64,000 nucleotides of DNA from Absidia repens (taxonomy: Eukaryota; Mucoromycota; Mucoromycetes; Mucorales; Cunninghamellaceae). A model generated the notes under the pieces. The model made no database searches and was not told where the DNA came from. It saw only the letters and a list, made by a program, of their open reading frames with translations. Where the stretch lies: NCBI GenBank assembly GCA_002105175.1, contig MCGE01000021.1, positions 372,001 through 436,000 of the forward strand. The letters run 5' to 3'. The translations under genes and the position numbers were made by a program. Of this stretch, positions 33,285-43,162 are shown in pieces (position 1 is the stretch's first letter; each line of letters starts with the position of its first letter).

Positions 33285-33510
33285 ATAATGACCGTCCTAG
33301 ATCAGTGTTAGCCTTTTTAATCAAGAGCATTTTTGAAAAATGCATTACATAAAAAACCTTACTGTGATTTTGACATCGGGGTTTTATTTCGCCAAGACAT
33401 TGAGAAGTTTGATCTGCATTATTAAAAGAAATTGTGATCTCGGAAACCTTTCTTAGCTTAGATTACTGTGAACTGGCATAGTTTATTTCTGCATTTAAAT
33501 AAAGCATACC
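33285..33510 (+). repeat. R1 dispersed repeat, forward, 5' of copy C
   Basis: CTAGATCAGTGTTAGCCTTT, a degenerate core with GCATTTTTGAAAAATGCATT, and TAGCTTAGATTACTGTGAAC. Confidence 0.5.
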
Positions 33511-33719
33511 GTTTCGGAGTTCATCGCTCCACAACTGGCCGCATTATGCAAACTCCGGACATCGATTTTTTGCATCTACTCTTTATGTACTTTATTTTAT
33601 CCCCCACTCGTAAATATCTAATCAATATTCTTAGCAAGACCGTTTTTTCGCTCTGTGGTTTTTGATGGAATTAAAACTTTCTGTCAAATTGCACCTTAGT
33701 AATTCAAGAAAACTGGCTC

Positions 33720-34271
33720 TTACGCCATGAAGAAGCAAAGTGGCTATCCAAGATCTCTATCGAAAATGGATATTTGACAGTTGTTGGCACTTGTCCATGA
33801 ATTATGGTGTGGAAACCTTGAAGGCTTCCGAAGGGAATTGCGTGTTAATGTCAGTACCGCCACATTGCGACGGCAATTGCATCGCGATGGGATCTTCTGT
33901 CGGGTAGCAAGAAAAAAAAAACTCGCCGTATTTGTCGGATGTACACCTTGCCAAGAAGCTGGCCTTTGCGAAAAAAGTACAAAACTGGACAATCAAACGA
34001 TTGGCCGAAGTGATCAAGGTACAAGATGGTGCTATTAGATGGTGATGTTTTTATTTTTATTATTCCTCTCCGGTACCTCAGTCTTTTTTCATTTTATTTT
34101 TATACCAATGAAACTCTACTATTATATCTACTATGTCTTCAATTTTTTCTTTATCTATATAATGTATATTGATCGAGAAATATATGATTGTTTAAGCAAA
34201 TACTAAAAATGCTAAAAAAAAAAGAAATTGTGGAATTTCAAAATTGTTGCAAAACTTTTGTTAAGGTACTG
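33720..34271 (+). pseudogene. Tc1/mariner-type transposase remnant with 3' inverted-end sequence
   Basis: A frame with VNVSTATLRRQLHRDGIF continues into LAFAKKVQNWTIKRLAEVIK only after a frameshift at an A run (about 33910-33930). An in-frame TGA stands at about 33774. These are the helix-turn-helix and following linker of Tc1-like transposases; the DDE catalytic core is missing. Downstream, ACTTTTGTTAAGGTACTG followed by TA (34254-34273) looks like a Tc1-type inverted-repeat end with its TA target. The matching left end was not found. Confidence 0.65.
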
Positions 34272-34750
34272 TACAGTACGCAATCTCATAATAAAGAGGT
34301 TTGATCTAGTGCTCAACAAGGGTATGGGCCAATGGGTAAAAATAAAAGACATATTTTATTGAGCAAACATAAATTGGGGATGGTCATCACCGTGCGAGGT
34401 GAGGAATGTGAAAAGGGATCTACTGCTGAATTCAACTATTATATTCATATGAGAGAAGCTAAAGATGCCAATGGTAAAAATACTAGACATACTGTACTTT
34501 ATTCAAATGCAGAGATAAAAATAAAACAACTAACACTAAATTAAACTAATCACGGTTTCATGATACTCATCATTTTGAGATGGTTTCCTAAATCTAATGG
34601 CGGTTACAAATCCTACATCCAAAATGAAAGGTTTTCCCCATGTACTTTGCCATGTCCCTTTCTAATCACCCTAAAACTAATAAAAATATCCCACTCCATG
34701 ATCATCAGAATCTCAGAGGACATCAAGTTGGAAAAAAAAGGGAAGAAGAA
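34265..34750 (-). repeat. R1 dispersed repeat, reverse, long copy
   Basis: Starts at GTACGCAATCTCATAATAAA, passes GAGGAATGTGAAAAGGGATC and ACTAACACTAAATTAAACTA, and reaches the core TGAAAGGTTTTCCCCATGTA. It directly abuts the Tc1-like end at 34272. Confidence 0.65.
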
Positions 34751-34964
34751 AAAGAGAAAAATCAGAAAAGCACGACCTTTTCATAACAAAATTCAATTGA
34801 AATCCCGCCTTTTGGTCAGTGCATATTTTTGCAGTGTGATAAAGATTGGCATGCAAGACATCATAAACCGTTTTCCAGAGTGCCATTCTTCATTCTTCAA
34901 AAGAAGACGCAAAATCAAAATAATTGAAAATCAAACGATGACAAAAGTATATGTATGAGTGGTA

Positions 34965-35165
34965 ATAAAATCGTACGTTTCCCCCATGTATCGTTATAAA
35001 TCCCTGAACCAAGTCCCCCTACCTCTCATTCTACGTCTAACACTAATCCAAAGTTGACCATTTCCTCATTGAGAACTATTAATGAAGATGACGTTCTGAA
35101 AAAAAAGAAAAATAGAAAATTTATGTGGTTGACGTCTGACATTTTACACAGTTGTTGAAAGTCTT
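34965..35165 (-). repeat. R1 dispersed repeat, reverse, 3' part only
   Basis: TCCCCCATGTATCG, CTAATCCAAAGTTGACCATT, ATTAATGAAGATGACGTTCT, then an A tract and ATTTATGTGGTTGACGTCTG. Confidence 0.6.
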
Positions 35166-35295
35166 TCAAAAAAATACATAGATATATACACTTTTTAATT
35201 TTTTTAATTTTCGTACAAGTAAATTAATGTTTTGGTATGATACAGTGTATCCTTGGATATATTCTATTGAGCTTCACGCCCACCTTTTTTTGTCG

Positions 35296-36681
35296 TCATT
35301 GTATTGCTCCTGCTAAAACGATTCTATTGGTACGTCGGAACTGTGTGGAATTAGTGAGAATTTGGGATTGCGAAGAGAGTCGTACAAACGCCGTGGCCGT
35401 TTCCGTCACTGCGCCTAATACATGAGCACCGTCATCTTCCGTCCATTCTACCACAATGATATTTCGTTTCGCATGGACCCCGTACAATTGGGTAGCCGCT
35501 TCTGGACTCATGATCAGAAAATGCGTCAACCAACAATGGCACCTTCGGGAGGAAATGTTGTTGTTGTTGTTGTGATGTTGACACCAGGCAAGTCGATCTC
35601 TATAGGTAAAATTGGTAAGGATCCAGTGCCAGTAGGGACTGTTTTGCACGCCTTTGTACGCGGTGCCACGACGGTAGATGGCAATGGCACTTCCAGCCGC
35701 GTACGCCATGTCCTTGAGAACTTGAGTAGGAGGTACGCCTTTTTCGCCTGTATCATCATCCAAATGGGCCATAGAGGAGACCGCCGAGAGGAGCCATTCG
35801 TTGTCAGTGGCAATGGCGTACTGTATCAAATAAGCGGCATTGGATGGACCATTTGCGTCTTCTTGCTGCTGACACTGTGCTGTTGCATTGATGGAGAATT
35901 GCAGCATGGTTGTGTTGGTCGCCAAGTTGATGGTGACAAACGATGGATAAAAGGCATCCACACATTCGAATGTCACCGTTGCCAGGTCATCGAGGAGATG
36001 AATTTCTTGATGTTGAACCACTTGGCGCCCGTTCACATTATAAAGAGCAAAGGCGGCCACCAGTAGCTCGGCAAGACTGGGCTTGTCGTCACAGGTAGAT
36101 GCAGTAGTAGTATTGTCGTCGATGGGTAGTTTACATGCAAGAGGTCCTGATTTGAATTGAGACACTTCATATAAAACGGTCAGTAAATTATCGCCAAAAA
36201 GACTAGGATGACACAGCTCCCGGATGGACATTCTCACCGCCAGTTCACTCCATTCTAAATCATACGTCCATGAGCCAGAGGGAGTTTGGGTGGGATGGTA
36301 ATACATCAATGAGTGGCACCAAAGAGAAATATTTGATAAGAATAAACACGGGATTTGAATGAGTGCAAAACCAGAGTAATGGCCAAAGAGGCAGATCTTG
36401 ATGCCAGTCCAAAGGCAAAGTGATGAGATATTAAATGTGGATATCATCATATCGCACAATAGAGTCACAGAGAGACCAGACATGTCATGGTTCGCATGTA
36501 GGAGGGGTCGAAGTAGATCTGTTTGGTCGTATGAGGATTGTATCGTACGCAATACTTTGATGTTATAGCTTTTTAATGCATCTCTTGCAATACCACCAAG
36601 TGCTTGTTCTGTAGACAATAATACGGAAATAATAGCCAAGGAAAAGGACGCTGGATCAATTTGACCAAAAAAGCCGACCAT
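35296..36681 (-). CDS. Tandem unknown-family protein, copy D
   Basis: Intronless, 461 aa; start at 36681 (MVGFFGQIDPASFSLA), aligned with the other copies. It shares RTIQSSYDQTDLLRPL, WTYDLEWSELAVRMSIRELC, the NATAQCQQQ segment and WCQHH...SRRCHCWLTHFLIM with the array, and ends VLAGAIQ. Closest to copy C. The antisense frame at 35422-36066 (214 codons) is an overlapping shadow. Function unknown; membrane association is inferred from the hydrophobic N-terminus only. Confidence 0.75.
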   Translation of the reverse strand: MVGFFGQIDPASFSLAIISVLLSTEQALGGIARDALKSYNIKVLRTIQSSYDQTDLLRPLLHANHDMSGLSVTLLCDMMISTFNISSLCLWTGIKICLFGHYSGFALIQIPCLFLSNISLWCHSLMYYHPTQTPSGSWTYDLEWSELAVRMSIRELCHPSLFGDNLLTVLYEVSQFKSGPLACKLPIDDNTTTASTCDDKPSLAELLVAAFALYNVNGRQVVQHQEIHLLDDLATVTFECVDAFYPSFVTINLATNTTMLQFSINATAQCQQQEDANGPSNAAYLIQYAIATDNEWLLSAVSSMAHLDDDTGEKGVPPTQVLKDMAYAAGSAIAIYRRGTAYKGVQNSPYWHWILTNFTYRDRLAWCQHHNNNNNISSRRCHCWLTHFLIMSPEAATQLYGVHAKRNIIVVEWTEDDGAHVLGAVTETATAFVRLSSQSQILTNSTQFRRTNRIVLAGAIQ

Positions 36682-36944
36682 ATCGTTCGTTGTTTTATGA
36701 AATAATAATAAAAAAAGGTGCAAAAATAAAATAAAATGAGGGGGAAGAGGGGGGTATTTCAAGGCGTTGGGAAAAGAGGGAGAATCGATATTGTATTGGT
36801 GCTTTTTCAGGCATGACCTCCTCCGAAACAGCTGAGAGGTTTTCAGAGATAGCTACACTTTTTCTTTATTATTATTTTTTCTTTTTATCTTATAGAAAAA
36901 TAGCCCCATCCCCCACGTCTTCATTGACAGTATCAGTGGGATAA

Positions 36945-37160
36945 TTTTCATCTTGAACTAGTGTTAAACATAGAATTAGAGGCAATTTGAAAACGCAAAA
37001 TATAAACATCCATGGAGTGAAGTCATTTCCTTTTGGCACCGGAGTTTTAATTCTTCACAAGCTTGACCTTCATCTTAAAGAATGGTGATCTGGAACCCCC
37101 CCCCTTATTCGCTTAGCTTAATCTTATATCTTAATAGTTGAATAAAATATATCTTTTTAT
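36945..37160 (+). repeat. R1 dispersed repeat, forward, 5' of copy D
   Basis: AATTAGAGGCAATTTGAAAA, CATCCATGGAGTGAAGTCAT, ATTCGCTTAGCTTAATCTTA and TTGAATAAAATATATC. Confidence 0.55.
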
Positions 37161-37252
37161 TTTTTACCACTAGCTTCTCATATTGCATTTTTCAGATCGT
37201 TTCGTGTTTTGTGCAATTTCAGGGTACCAAAAGATACTCCTTCCTGATCATT

Positions 37253-37392
37253 GCTTCCAGAGCAGTGTTTTTGTCCCAATCAAAATTTAATTGTTTCTTT
37301 TTTTTCAGTTTCCTATCTCGACAGGTCATTTGCAAAAAAAATAAAGAAACAATTCAATTTTGATTGGGACGAAAACATGGTTCTGGAGTACC
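37253..37392. repeat. Short hairpin-forming inverted repeat
   Basis: CCCAATCAAAATTTAATTGT (37275) is mirrored by ACAATTCAATTTTGATTGGG (37349); the arms of about 46 bp surround a loop of about 45 bp. A related inverted pair with poly(A) in the loop lies at 30508-30650. Confidence 0.65.
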
Positions 37393-37427
37393 AAGGGTCA
37401 TTCATCTTTGAGAAGACATGGACATAC

Positions 37428-37458
<31 letters not shown>

Positions 37459-37597
37459 ACGTTGCTGGCATTTGAATTTTCACGGCTGTTCAAAAATCAA
37501 ATTTTATTTTAAAGGAAGATAATAAAATACATCTTTTGGTATGATACGGTTTGGAGAATATTTATGCCTGGGGCTTGGCATTTTACATAATACTCAT

Positions 37598-38995
37598 TTA
37601 GCTTTTCTTCGTTGTTGTCCCTACTACTATTATTCTATTGTTACGTTGGCATGGCGTTGAATTGGTAATCATTCCTGATTGAGAAGAGAATCGGACAACG
37701 TTGGTTGCTGCTCCAGTCCCTGATTCCAATATACGGACACCTTCATCTTCATCTTTGGCCACCACAATAATATTTCGTTCCACGTGGGAATCGTACAACC
37801 GGAGGGCCGTTTCAGGATCCATGATCAGAAAAGGAGTCAACCAACAATGACATGTTCTGACCGCCGGATGATGTTGGCACCACGGAAGACGCCGTGCTTT
37901 ATGAGAAAAATTGGTACGGATCCAGTCCTGGTAGTAAGAGCTCTGTACGACGGTGTTTGCTTTTCCATGATGACTGATGGCAATCGCACACCCAGCTGCA
38001 TAAGCCATGTCCTTGAGATCATTGCCGACACAAGAATGACTATATTTTACCATGTCATCCAAGCACGTCGTAGATGCTGAGAGGAGCCATTGGTTGTTGG
38101 TGGCGATAGCATACTGGATCAAATAAGCGGCATCCCATGCACCATCCTTCGAATCATCATCATCATCATATTGCTGCTGCTGACACTGCGCTGTTGCATT
38201 GACGGAGAATTGAAGTAAGATCTCGTTAATCGCCAAGTTGACGGTGACAAACGATGGATACAATACATCCACACACTCGAACATCACCTTCGCCTGTCCG
38301 AGGACGTTGATATGGTGGTTTTCAACCACCTGACTACCCTCCACATGATAAAGAGCAAAGGCGGCCACCAGTAGCTCCGATAGACTGGGTTTGTCACCAT
38401 ATTTCTTATCCTTGTCGCATCCGTCGTTCAAGGGGAGTTTACACGCAAGAGGCCCCGACTTGAATCGAGCCACCTCATATAAGATCGTCAGCAAATCGTC
38501 GCCAAATAAATCGGGATGCCGCAGCTCCCGGATGGCCATTTTGACCGTCAACTCACTCCATTCTACATCATACGTCCGTGACGCAGCGTGACTTTTTTTT
38601 ATCGTCTGATAATCATACAACATGGCGTGGCACCGAAGAGAAAAATTGGCCAAGAATAAACATTGCATTTTAGCGATGGAGAAATGGAAGTGTTGGGCTA
38701 CTATGGCTACTTTGATGGCAATCCAAAGAAAAATAGAGGAGATGTTGAAAGTGGATACCATCATATCACATAATAGCGTCACAGAGATATCGGACATGTC
38801 GTAATTCTTTTGTAGGAGTGGTCGAAGTAAATCTGTTTGATCGTACGAGGATTGAATGGTACGCAATACCTTGATGTTGAAGTTTTTCAACGCATCTTTT
38901 GCAAGGTTATTCAGTCCTTCTTCGATAGCCCATATTGTACCGATAATGGTCGTGGCAAATGCAGCTGGTTCAATCTGGTGAATAATGTTAGCCAT
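37598..38995 (-). CDS. Tandem unknown-family protein, copy E
   Basis: Intronless, 465 aa, starting MANIIHQIEPAAFATT. The most diverged member: the central block reads RTYDVEWSELTVKMAIRELR, and the C-terminal motif is LPWCQHHPAVRTCHCWLTPF with one Arg lost. It retains RTIQSSYDQTDLLRPL, YHVEGSQVVENH and the closing NNRIIVVGTT. Probably the oldest branch, or one freed from homogenisation. It is the most upstream copy on the minus strand. Confidence 0.75.
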   Translation of the reverse strand: MANIIHQIEPAAFATTIIGTIWAIEEGLNNLAKDALKNFNIKVLRTIQSSYDQTDLLRPLLQKNYDMSDISVTLLCDMMVSTFNISSIFLWIAIKVAIVAQHFHFSIAKMQCLFLANFSLRCHAMLYDYQTIKKSHAASRTYDVEWSELTVKMAIRELRHPDLFGDDLLTILYEVARFKSGPLACKLPLNDGCDKDKKYGDKPSLSELLVAAFALYHVEGSQVVENHHINVLGQAKVMFECVDVLYPSFVTVNLAINEILLQFSVNATAQCQQQQYDDDDDSKDGAWDAAYLIQYAIATNNQWLLSASTTCLDDMVKYSHSCVGNDLKDMAYAAGCAIAISHHGKANTVVQSSYYQDWIRTNFSHKARRLPWCQHHPAVRTCHCWLTPFLIMDPETALRLYDSHVERNIIVVAKDEDEGVRILESGTGAATNVVRFSSQSGMITNSTPCQRNNRIIVVGTTTKKS

Positions 38996-39214
38996 ATAGT
39001 TTCTTCAGAAAATAAATAAATAAAAATAACTAAAGAGGGGAAAGGGGGGTGGGTTATTTCCCTTTGTGGGATTTTGAAGAAAAGTTCGAGCTGTTTTTAT
39101 ATTGGTGGTTTTTCATGACTAATAATAGCCATCCGAAACACGGTGAATTTTTCAAACGGAAATTGGTGAGAACGAGATTTTTTTTTCAACGAAAAACAGA
39201 AAAAGACATTGGCA

Positions 39215-39430
39215 GTGTCAATGAAAGATAATCAATGTCTTGGGTTAGTGTTAAACTTTGAAACAGGGGCTATTGAGTAATGCAAGTTGGATCATTTTGA
39301 CAGCGGGATGTGAATTCTTTTTTCAAGAGGTTGATATTTTATCTTAAAAACAATAGTAAGCTGGAAATCCTTGATTAGCTTGGTTTCCTGTTCATTGTCA
39401 TAGTTTTCTATCTACTTTTTTAAGTAAATA
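39215..39430 (+). repeat. R1 dispersed repeat, forward, 5' of copy E
   Basis: TCTTGGGTTAGTGTTAAACT, AAACAGGGGCTATTGAGTAA, TTAGCTTGGTTTCCTGTTCA and TGTCATAGTTTTCTATCTAC. Confidence 0.5.
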
Positions 39431-39769
39431 TTTCTTTTTCTCCATTACCTCTCATACTAGATTTTTCGGGGTATGTTTCTTTGTAGCGTGGAAAGTTCAA
39501 TCGGCACCCATGATCATTACCACCTGACTTGTGTTTTTATCCAATCAAATTTTAACTGTTTCTTCTTTTTTTTTTTCATGCATAAAATAACAACTACAGT
39601 ACTTCCTTTTGGAGATACCCTTTCTCAGTAGTTTTGTGCATGTCAGATCTGTTCATCGCCACCTTCGATGGTACCCTTTTTGATTGGTTCCGTGATACGG
39701 GCAGTGAGCATGTGACTTTTTACATAAAGTGAAGGTGTCAAACATGTAAAGGCATATGGAGGGACAAAA

Positions 39770-39855
39770 AGAGCTGGTTGGCATACTATATGCAATCTCA
39801 AAATAAAAGGGTTAAACAAGTGCTCAACATGGATTTGAATCAATGGTTATATTTT
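39770..39855 (-). repeat. R1 outer-end fragment, reverse
   Basis: GGCATACTATATGCAATCTC, CAAGTGCTCAACATGGATTT and TATTTTATTGAAGTAC, the outer end of a long R1 copy. It abuts an inverted core copy at 39900. Confidence 0.6.
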
Positions 39856-39899
39856 ATTGAAGTACTCGTACCTTATAAAAATATAGGATACTGTTTAGG

Positions 39900-40265
39900 T
39901 GTGAAAAAACTGTCATTCAGACTCCGCACACATGATTTCTATTTTTTTTTTTTTTTTGGCTCCAATTTTTTTTTCTCTCTCTCTTCCATTCTTTCTTTTT
40001 TTTTTTCCTTCATGAACATTCAAATGATTTGATGACAAGGCTCATTGGGGTACTGATGATCTAGGATTAGTGTTAGAACTTGAATTAGAGGCATTTTCAA
40101 AAATGCAAAACAAACATCATGGGGAAACGCTTTCATTTTGGATTCGTGTTTTCCAATCTCCATTAGATTAGCCTTCATCTTAGAATAGTGCCATTAGCTT
40201 AGGTTATTGTTAGTTATCATAATTTACACTGTATACATATCTGAATTAAACATGCCCTTCTCTTT
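39900..40265 (+). repeat. R1 dispersed repeat, forward
   Basis: Complete core: CAGACTCCGCACACATGATT, a pyrimidine tract, CTAGGATTAGTGTTAGAACT, CATGGGGAAACGCTTTCATT, ATTAGCTTAGGTTATTGTTA and an ATCTGAATTAAA end. Confidence 0.75.
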
Positions 40266-41002
40266 CTACCATTTATCTCTTTCATGCCTTTCATTGTGTC
40301 GTTGAATGGCATGAGTAAAATCCGGTGCGTGTGTGTATGTGTGTGCAGTTATGTGCAGGAAGAAAGTGACGTGCCTTTGTAAAAAAGAAAAAAGTCCACT
40401 ACAGAATATTTTGTTATCTGTCTCCTTTGCATTTGCACTTGAGTGTATGATATATAGTAGCAATGATAGGGTTAATGCTACTACTAATTATTCTCGGGCA
40501 CGATTAAATACCAGTAACTCGAAAGGAAAAATATAATTGTACTTACCGAGCTGAAAGGAATTATTTAGTGTGTTTTTTGTCCAAGTGCAGTTGAAATATA
40601 ATCTTTACTGTAGCGATCCTGTTGCACCTAATATCCAAAAAAGTATCAACTGAAGGTAATACATGAGAATCGTTAGCATGATGGTATGTGATGACAGAAA
40701 GATTCGTTGTTCGTATCAAAATTACATGTATATTCCATGACGAAGTCGTTCACTCTACTCTAGTTTATACGTTCACAAAAGGGGCGCGTGTAATTTTTTG
40801 AGACGGTTGCTGAAACTGCTAGAAAACCATTTTACAAAATCCGCAGGGAAGGAATGAAGAAGTCCAGCATTTTAAGCAGGCGACAATGATGAAACCAGAA
40901 AATTGTCTATATAACCGTACTGTAAAAATTCTTAGTGGTACTTGGTGCACCTACGTTGTAATACTGCTTGGCACACTTGAAACTTTATTTTTTTATATTT
41001 TT

Positions 41003-41314
41003 TTAAATAACAACTGCTTGCTTTGGTTTTCTGCAATAAGAATAAAGACGGTAAAGGGAATAAATCAAAAGACAACTAACGGTGACAGCATTTAATACCA
41101 AGCTTGCAATGGCGATTCCTTCAACTTCATTGTGATGCTGATCCAATTCGTATCGTACGTTATGATTAGCCCAACGAATAGAACAAAGTTGATTAGCTAC
41201 TTTGACTTCAAACGCAGTCAAATTTAAATCTTCCAAAGGAGAACCATGATTGCCATAAGTGTATAATTGTTTACAGTAGGCAAAAGGAGGAGAGGATTCC
41301 AGTTCGTCCAACAT
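41003..41314 (-). CDS. Small single-pass membrane protein, copy 1
   Basis: 103 aa. The start at 41314 (MLDELESS) matches the paralogue's start; an ATG six codons upstream (41332) is also possible. The N-terminal half is polar with a conserved EDLNLTAFEVKVANQLCSI-like block. It is followed by one membrane helix (IASLVLNAVTVSCLLIYSLY) and a short basic tail (CRKPKQAVVI). No signal peptide is evident, so it may be tail-anchored or type II. The family is unknown. Its paralogue at 55239-55562 sits next to the HET genes on a duplicated segment. Confidence 0.65.
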   Translation of the reverse strand: MLDELESSPPFAYCKQLYTYGNHGSPLEDLNLTAFEVKVANQLCSIRWANHNVRYELDQHHNEVEGIAIASLVLNAVTVSCLLIYSLYRLYSYCRKPKQAVVI

Positions 41315-41374
41315 GTATGTAAGTATAAACAAGGAGATAGAGATGTATCATTTGTTGTTGTTTTTGATACTTAA

Positions 41375-41384
41375 TATTTATATA
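41375..41384 (-). promoter_or_regulatory. TATA box of small membrane protein copy 1
   Basis: TATATAAATA on the minus strand about 60 bp upstream of the start, just downstream of GGTGTCACAC. Confidence 0.5.
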
Positions 41385-42319
41385 CTTAGTGTGACACCAA
41401 TTGCTATGAACGGGTTGAACTCAGTTGAGGTCATTGGATAGTTGCTATTTTTGGAATCAACATTGACCATTGCATTTGATAATAAAAGAGTTTTGACTCA
41501 CAGCTAGCAGCTTTTTTTTTTTTTTTTGAAAGAGAGGGATATTCAATGACAGATAAAAAATAGTAAACCCCCATTGTATTAAAATGCATAGTACTATGAG
41601 CACAGTATCATATCGCTCGTAAAGCATTTCTAAGGAGCGAATCAATTATGGCCGATACCAACGCGGAATCAGAACAATTTGATTTCGTGAGCCCAAGACG
41701 TTCAAATCGGGAATGAGATTTTTATTTTCGTCATGAGGAGGTGGCACGGAAGATGTTTTCAAAGAAAAGTTCAAAATTTTTATGAATTTATATATACTCA
41801 ATGTGCAAGTTGAGTCCAAAGCTATCATATAGGCGATGTTAAATGATGGGGGTTATTGTAAAGAGAAGACGGAGCCACGATGCCGCCACTGGTGAATTGT
41901 GTGTTGGTTGCCGTCAATTCAAAAGAGCCAGAATATCGTCGTTTGTTGCATGGTAGCGGTTACTTTACAAGGAAGGGAAAACCCATCATATTGCTAATGT
42001 TGTATGATATCGATGGTTGCCACAAAAAAATAAGAAAAAAACCACTGTGTCGATGATGTTGCTCCGAGTTGATTGCTGTAAAGAAAATAAAAGCAAAATT
42101 CGAAGCAGTGGAGTGGAGGATGTTGACAGGAAATTTTGTTTTTGAGAGGGTGAAGGACGGTTTTCTTCGAGTAAAAGTCTTTTTTTTTTTTAAAAAAAAG
42201 AGGGAGGGAACAGTCCATTTTCTTGTGGTACAATGCTGAATTTTACTTTGCCTTCCTCAATATATTGGACTCTGCAAATTTTTACCATGGAGGCGATTTT
42301 AATCGGCGAAGATAACGTA

Positions 42320-43162
42320 CATAAAAAAACGAGATTGCTCCAAGTCAAAAACTTTTGACAAATATTCATTTTCAGAAATGTCAGAAATGTCAGAAAATGT
42401 CAGAAATTTCTGACAGAAAAATTCCAAGTTGCAATTAGCCGTCTACAATGGGATGAATCAGTGTAGTATAGTGCCAGTACTTCATATTATTTTCTACTGT
42501 ATTCAATAAAGAAACAAAAGCTTTTGAATTTACACAAGTCTTTTACAAAGTGAAGGTATGATGCATGTAAAGGAGTATTACTTTGTAATAGTTTATATCT
42601 ACATATGAATAAAGTATAATATGCCTAACCTTTTTACAATCAGCACCCATTTGTGTCTCTCATACTGTATGTTTGTCTTCTAGTGTAGATCCCTTTGACA
42701 TTCTTCACTTCATCCATTTAGATTCGCTAGTTGATCGTCCACCTGTTTATGCTTGCTTATATCATACCTCAATAAAATATACCTTTTTTATTTTATTTGG
42801 GACCATTGATTCATATCCATGTTGAACACTTAATCAAACCTATTCATTTTGACATGAGTACTTCAATAAAATATGCCTATTTTATTTTATTTTTATGATA
42901 CGTAGCTCTTTGTCCCTCCACTATGATACTCCTTTACGTGTCTCCTATCTTCATCTTGTATTGTAAAAGTCATGTTCAAATTCAATTGCTTTTGCTCTTT
43001 ATCGGATACAATAGAAAATTATATGAAATACTAACACTATACTACACTAATTCACTCTATTCTAGACAACTAAATGCAACGGGATTTTTCTGATATTTTT
43101 TTTCAGAAATTTCTGGACATTTTCAGAAGTTTCTGACTTGGAGCAATCTCCTTTTTTTTATG
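42320..43162. mobile_element. MITE-like element with terminal inverted repeats
   Basis: About 840 bp. The left end CATAAAAAAACGAGATTGCT (42320) and right end (complement, to 43162) form inverted repeats, including GAGATTGCTCCAAGTC at 42331 and GACTTGGAGCAATCTC near 43134. Subterminal GTCAGAAA/TTTCTGAC repeats follow on both sides. A TA dinucleotide precedes the left end. There is no transposase ORF; the interior holds an R1-like segment (42560-42860). Looks like a Tc1/mariner-type non-autonomous element. Confidence 0.65.
42560..42860 (+). repeat. R1 distal segment inside the MITE
   Basis: TAGTTTATATCTACATATGA, GTCTCTCATACTGTATGTTT, TACCTCAATAAAATATACCT and ATCCATGTTGAACACTTAAT match the distal part of the R1 copy at 24470. 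Confidence 0.6.

Larger units (their letters stand above)
38996..41002. other. Intergenic region between the tandem array and the small membrane gene
   Basis: Contains R1 copies (39215-39430, 39770-39850, 39900-40265) and the downstream part of the duplicated segment beginning near 40780. The short ORFs here look spurious. Confidence 0.5.
40780..42290. repeat. Segmental duplication around the small membrane gene (copy 1)
   Basis: Shares gene, promoter and upstream blocks with 55040-56480, for example CTATTTTTGGAATCAACATT (about 41444 and 55735), TTTTACAAAATCC (40832 and 55074) and TTTTCTTGTGGTACAATG (42216 and 56426). The copies have diverged by many indels; no intact second gene is seen in the upstream part. 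Confidence 0.7.

Noticed and set aside
35422..36066. 214-codon plus ORF opposite array copy D
   Set aside because: Equivalent antisense frames in the other copies are broken, whereas the minus-strand protein is conserved in all five.
42320..43162. Interpretation as an LTR retrotransposon remnant
   Set aside because: The ends are inverted, not direct, and no gag or pol similarity was seen.
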